Assembly: GCA_000507305.1 (NCBI GenBank)
Contig: DF241557.1
Span: forward strand, 1 to 64,000
Length of the DNA: 64,000 nucleotides
Source of the DNA: Breviolum minutum Mf 1.05b.01
Lineage: Eukaryota; Sar; Dinophyceae; Suessiales; Symbiodiniaceae
Direction: 5' to 3'
Shown here: positions 55,201 to 59,755 of the stretch, piece by piece
Layout of the letters: the number at the start of each line of letters is the position of its first letter
How positions within the stretch are numbered: the stretch's first letter is position 1
Program-made: the position numbers and the translations under genes
Notes under the pieces: model-generated
Database searches by the model: none
The model's input: only the letters and a program-made list of their open reading frames with translations
Told to the model about the DNA's origin: nothing

Positions 55201-58200
55201 ATCATTTTTAGTAGGAAAACCCAATGGTTGTTGGGTACCACCATTTTAGGAAACCCCCATTTATTTTCGGCCATTTATAAATCGTATGGGTGATATATAT
55301 ACGTCCGTTTATCACGATCGGCTCCGGGGCCCACCTTGTAGAGGGATTCTTCCATTTCACTTGGATGGCGATTAGTTTTTGTCCACATATATGTTTTCTT
55401 TTGAGGAATGAGAACTCAATTTCTTTCAATCAAACACTTTTGGAAAGAATAGCAAACAAAAATCGGGAAATTGATACTTCAGAAATGTGGCCCAAAATAC
55501 CCAGTTAACGTTGGGATGATTTCGACAAAACCGTTGTTGTTTTCATGGAAAAATCTCAAGTGATTTGCTGGATTTTTCAAGTATCATCACTAGGTGGTGG
55601 TTGCAAATATTTTTTATTTTCACCCCTATTTGGGGAAGATTCCCATTTTGACTAATATTTTTGAAAGGGGTTGAAACCACCAACTAGTCAGCGTCCTACC
55701 CACAAATTTGATGACTTTCATCTTTGAGATCCCAGAACTCACTTGAAACTGCTTGCTGAAAGACCTGCTTGTAGGTCTACCTCAAGCAACAAGCAGAGGA
55801 GCAGGCACAAGAAACCTCTGTTTTCTGTTTGGGTTGGGTTGATTGAAGTTTTCAGTTCTTTGGCTTTGGGACCAAATTCGGAGCCTCCCCAAATCTGTAG
55901 TTTCGCATTTCAAAATGCAAAACCAATTTCCCCGAAAATTTGGGAGATCTCTAATTTTGAAACACCATACAAGGTGGGCCCCTACCAGTTATAAATGTGG
56001 CTATCGGTTATAACCCCTATGAGTAGGCTTATAACCCCAGTTACCCATTTGTGTTCGGCCATAACGATCGTGGGGGGCCCACTCTTGACGATCTCCTTCT
56101 TCCCCCCTTTTTGGGAGGCGGAAGAACAACGCTTATTGGATGCGGGCCGAAGGGAGTTAGAGAACCAAGAGGCTGAAGATGGGGGGAGGTGGATGGAGTG
56201 CGGGTATCTAAAAATCTTTAACTATAGGTATCGAGATATATACACCTGGAACCCAAATGACCTCGGCTTTGATTGGAGTTTGGGCTTTCTTTTGGGTGGT
56301 GAAAGAACCCCAAAACAAAGGACGAACAGGGTCCAGGTAGCCGTAGGAATTATAAATTGCTAGATTCCTAGATAAGTTTCGATGCTTGCTGGTGTTGATT
56401 GGCATCATTTTCACTTGGCTTAGATTTCCAGGGTTGTAGATGAAATGGCTCAAAACCACCAGGTCATCAAAGCATTGATTTGATTATAGGTCAGTAATTC
56501 TTCAAGGCACAAGTTTGTTTTTTGACCCTTAAAAAGGTGGTCCTTTTTTTGGAGCCTTGACTGTCACTGAAAGTGTTACCAGTCAAGGTGAGGATCCGTT
56601 GGTGGGTGATGTCATCCAAGATTTCTCGGGAAGGGCATTTTGGTACCCACCAAGATGTGGGGAAGATTCGTTTGACTTATTTTGACAGAAGTGCATCTGT
56701 TTTCTTTCGGAAATGAACAGTGATCAAATCCCGGGTTATTTGCTGTACATAAGGGATGAAATCCTGCCCAATTAAATAGGGATTATTTCATAAGCCATGA
56801 AATAAGGATCCCTATAAATCAACCAGGATTCAATGGAATGTCATCCCAGGGTTTTTATCGCTGCTCACATGGGTGGGCAAGAATTATGACGTCTTGGAAA
56901 CATCATGTGCCTCGCAAATCTGCTGGTGAAGATTAAATGGCCCTTTCGGAAGGTTGTTGGTCACCTCCAACGATCAGGGATAACAAGGTCACAAAACCAA
57001 TCACCTGTTTTTTTCGTCCATTTTCTCGGGCCCTCCAAAAAAAACATGTTCCAAATAGGTGCGGTATCGCCACGAACGAGAGCGCGAGTTCCGGCAGAAG
57101 CAGCAGCTGCTGGTGGGGTTGTGGCTTGGGTTTGGGAATGACGAAACGGTGGGTAGGTGGAATTGATCACTTTAATATAAAGAAACTGACATGGTACGTT
57201 TAGGAATAGGCGAAGTGAAACTTGCAAACGCCATTTTGAACTCGAAAACATGAGAAGATTGATTGAAGAAGAAATGGCAAAACTATTTGACATGAAGCGT
57301 GAGAATGTTTTCTTGTAGAAAGGAATGTCATCTATAAAATTGTTAGTAAATGGGTTGTAACCCCAATATACCACATGTATAAAGAGTTACAACCCATCTA
57401 ATAACCATTGATCCTGACTTCCAACGGGACATCCAAGTAGGTAATTACATGTTCGTCCGCTTATTATACATGAAGAAAACCACCCCACCTTTTGAGTTGA
57501 GCTTTGGGGGTTGAAGAGATGTAACCCTGCAACTATGAAAAGTTCAACTTCAGTCCCAGAGACCTGAAACTTTAGCCTAATCATTTGGATCTACCCCCAT
57601 CATCCAGGATGCCAGTGGAAAGTGCAGGTTTAGGTTGGGGAATTCCCGTTCGTCTAAAAATGGTTCAGTTCATCCTGGTGGGTGACCGGCATCCTGTGGC
57701 AAGGGTGACCGGCAATCCTCCAAACATTCGGTCCATTCTGCATTCTGCCAGGAGCAAGCGGCCAAGGAACGCGAGGTTCCGTGCCATCCATTTTTTTTTC
57801 GTTGAAGAATTTAAACTAAGTCAAATTTGGTGAAGGTTTTTTTTGTATGTTTTTAGTGACCAAGATCATATTCCCTAGTCCTCCAGAAACAACACTGTGT
57901 TTCATGTGTTTTTTTGTGCACCCAAAAGCCAGTTTGCAGAAGGGATGCGGAGCAGAAGGGATTGATACTGCTAAGGATAGCAGTCACCACTACGAACGGA
58001 TGTCCCAGGAAGTTAGGATCAATGCTTAGGATCAATGGGTTATAACTTATAACCTACTTATAGATTGGGGTATTCCTTGGGGTAGTTACAACCCACTGAT
58101 CCTGACATTTTACTAACTTCCTGCGACATCCAAGTAGGATTATCACATTTTTCAGCTTCTGAGGATCCCAAACTCAACCTTGCCACGATTGCATCCTGCA

Positions 58201-59692
58201 AGAGGTAGCTTTCACATCCTAATTTGATACTGGTTGATGGAAAAAAAATTGCAAAACCCAGTTGAGATACATCTTCACAGTTTGACCCCCTGAAGTTTAA
58301 CAGCTAAAGCCCTTTGAAAAATGACTTGAAATATCTTGAAATCATGTTTACATGTGGATTGTCCCAGTTTTTCCAGCCACTGTGGACCCAACCATTTTCA
58401 CGCAATGATTCGACAGAGAGGCTTCGAATTAGAAGATTTTTGAAGAAACATGTTTCCTATTGGAGATACGTAGTCCAATATCTGATTGAACCCCACACTC
58501 AATGTATGGTAGATTTACTTGCATCTGGTTAATTTTTATGGTAAATGTAAGCAATATACAATGAGTGTTTGAGCAATGTGCTCCAATATTCTTAAAAACG
58601 CATTCATCCATGTTGGAGATCCACGTTTGTTGCGTAGCACTTGGAGGATCATCCCAGGACTCGTAAGTGATTAATAACCATGGTGATCATTTTCGTCCCC
58701 TAAGGATCGGGCAACGTTCGGCTTCCAAATGCCGGCCTCCATGGCTCATAATATGGGGGTGACAAACCACCTACTAAGTAGGATGATCCTCCAAGTACTG
58801 TATTCCCCCTTCAGAAGGAAGGGTTTAATAATAGCCGGCCTTATTGAATTAAGGTATGTAATCCGATGGTTGATAAACCCTTATATAACAAGGCCGGCTA
58901 TTTCTTGAGGGGGGAGGGGGTGTACCTTGGGGGCGTACCAAACTGTCCGTTTTGGACGTGGCACTTGCAGGCTGAAGCCGTGCGTGATGCACGAGAAGCC
59001 TGGAAGGAAGACTTGCGCCAGAGGCTGCCTGGGGGAGGTATCAATACCTCCCATGAGACGAAGCGTATTATTTACCTACATGGATGGTTGATGTATTATG
59101 GTAAATGTAGGTAAATATACCGTTCGTCCCATGGATGGTATGGGAAAAGAAAGAACATAACTAACTGCTGGATCGCCTAAAAATCATCCCTTTTCGAAAA
59201 AGAAAAATCAGTTGAACCAAATCCACGAATTTGGCTTTCCAGCCGTCATTGTTCTGGGGTGAAATTCCTTCAGAAACTGCTGGTGAAGGGTCTTTTTGGT
59301 ATCGTGAGATCTTAGATTCAGGGGACGCTTATTCGGTGTGTAATGTTTTTTTGGTGAACAATTCACAACTATGCCACCTTATCCAACCAGACTGATTTTG
59401 GGTGATTACATGTCATACAAACAATAAAGCTCCAGTTTAAACTTTAGACTTTGCTTCAAACTTTTGTTACATGTTTGTGGCTGAATGAGAAAAACTTATG
59501 TCATATGTTTTGTTGTTTTTGTTCCGGTATGTGGATTTGTTTTGTTTGTTGTTCGTTGCTGCTAAGTTGATGTTTTTGCTTTTGGTGTTTCTGTTTTGTT
59601 GTTGTTGTTTTTTATTCATCGTCGTTATCATCATCGTCATCATCATCAGCATCATTTTGCATATTCCTCCTCATCATTAGTTTGATGATCAC

Positions 59693-59755
<63 letters not shown>

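Noticed and set aside
3938..59144. CRISPR array
   Set aside because: Repeats are dispersed palindromes with irregular spacing of hundreds to thousands of bases; no regular spacer pattern and a eukaryotic context.
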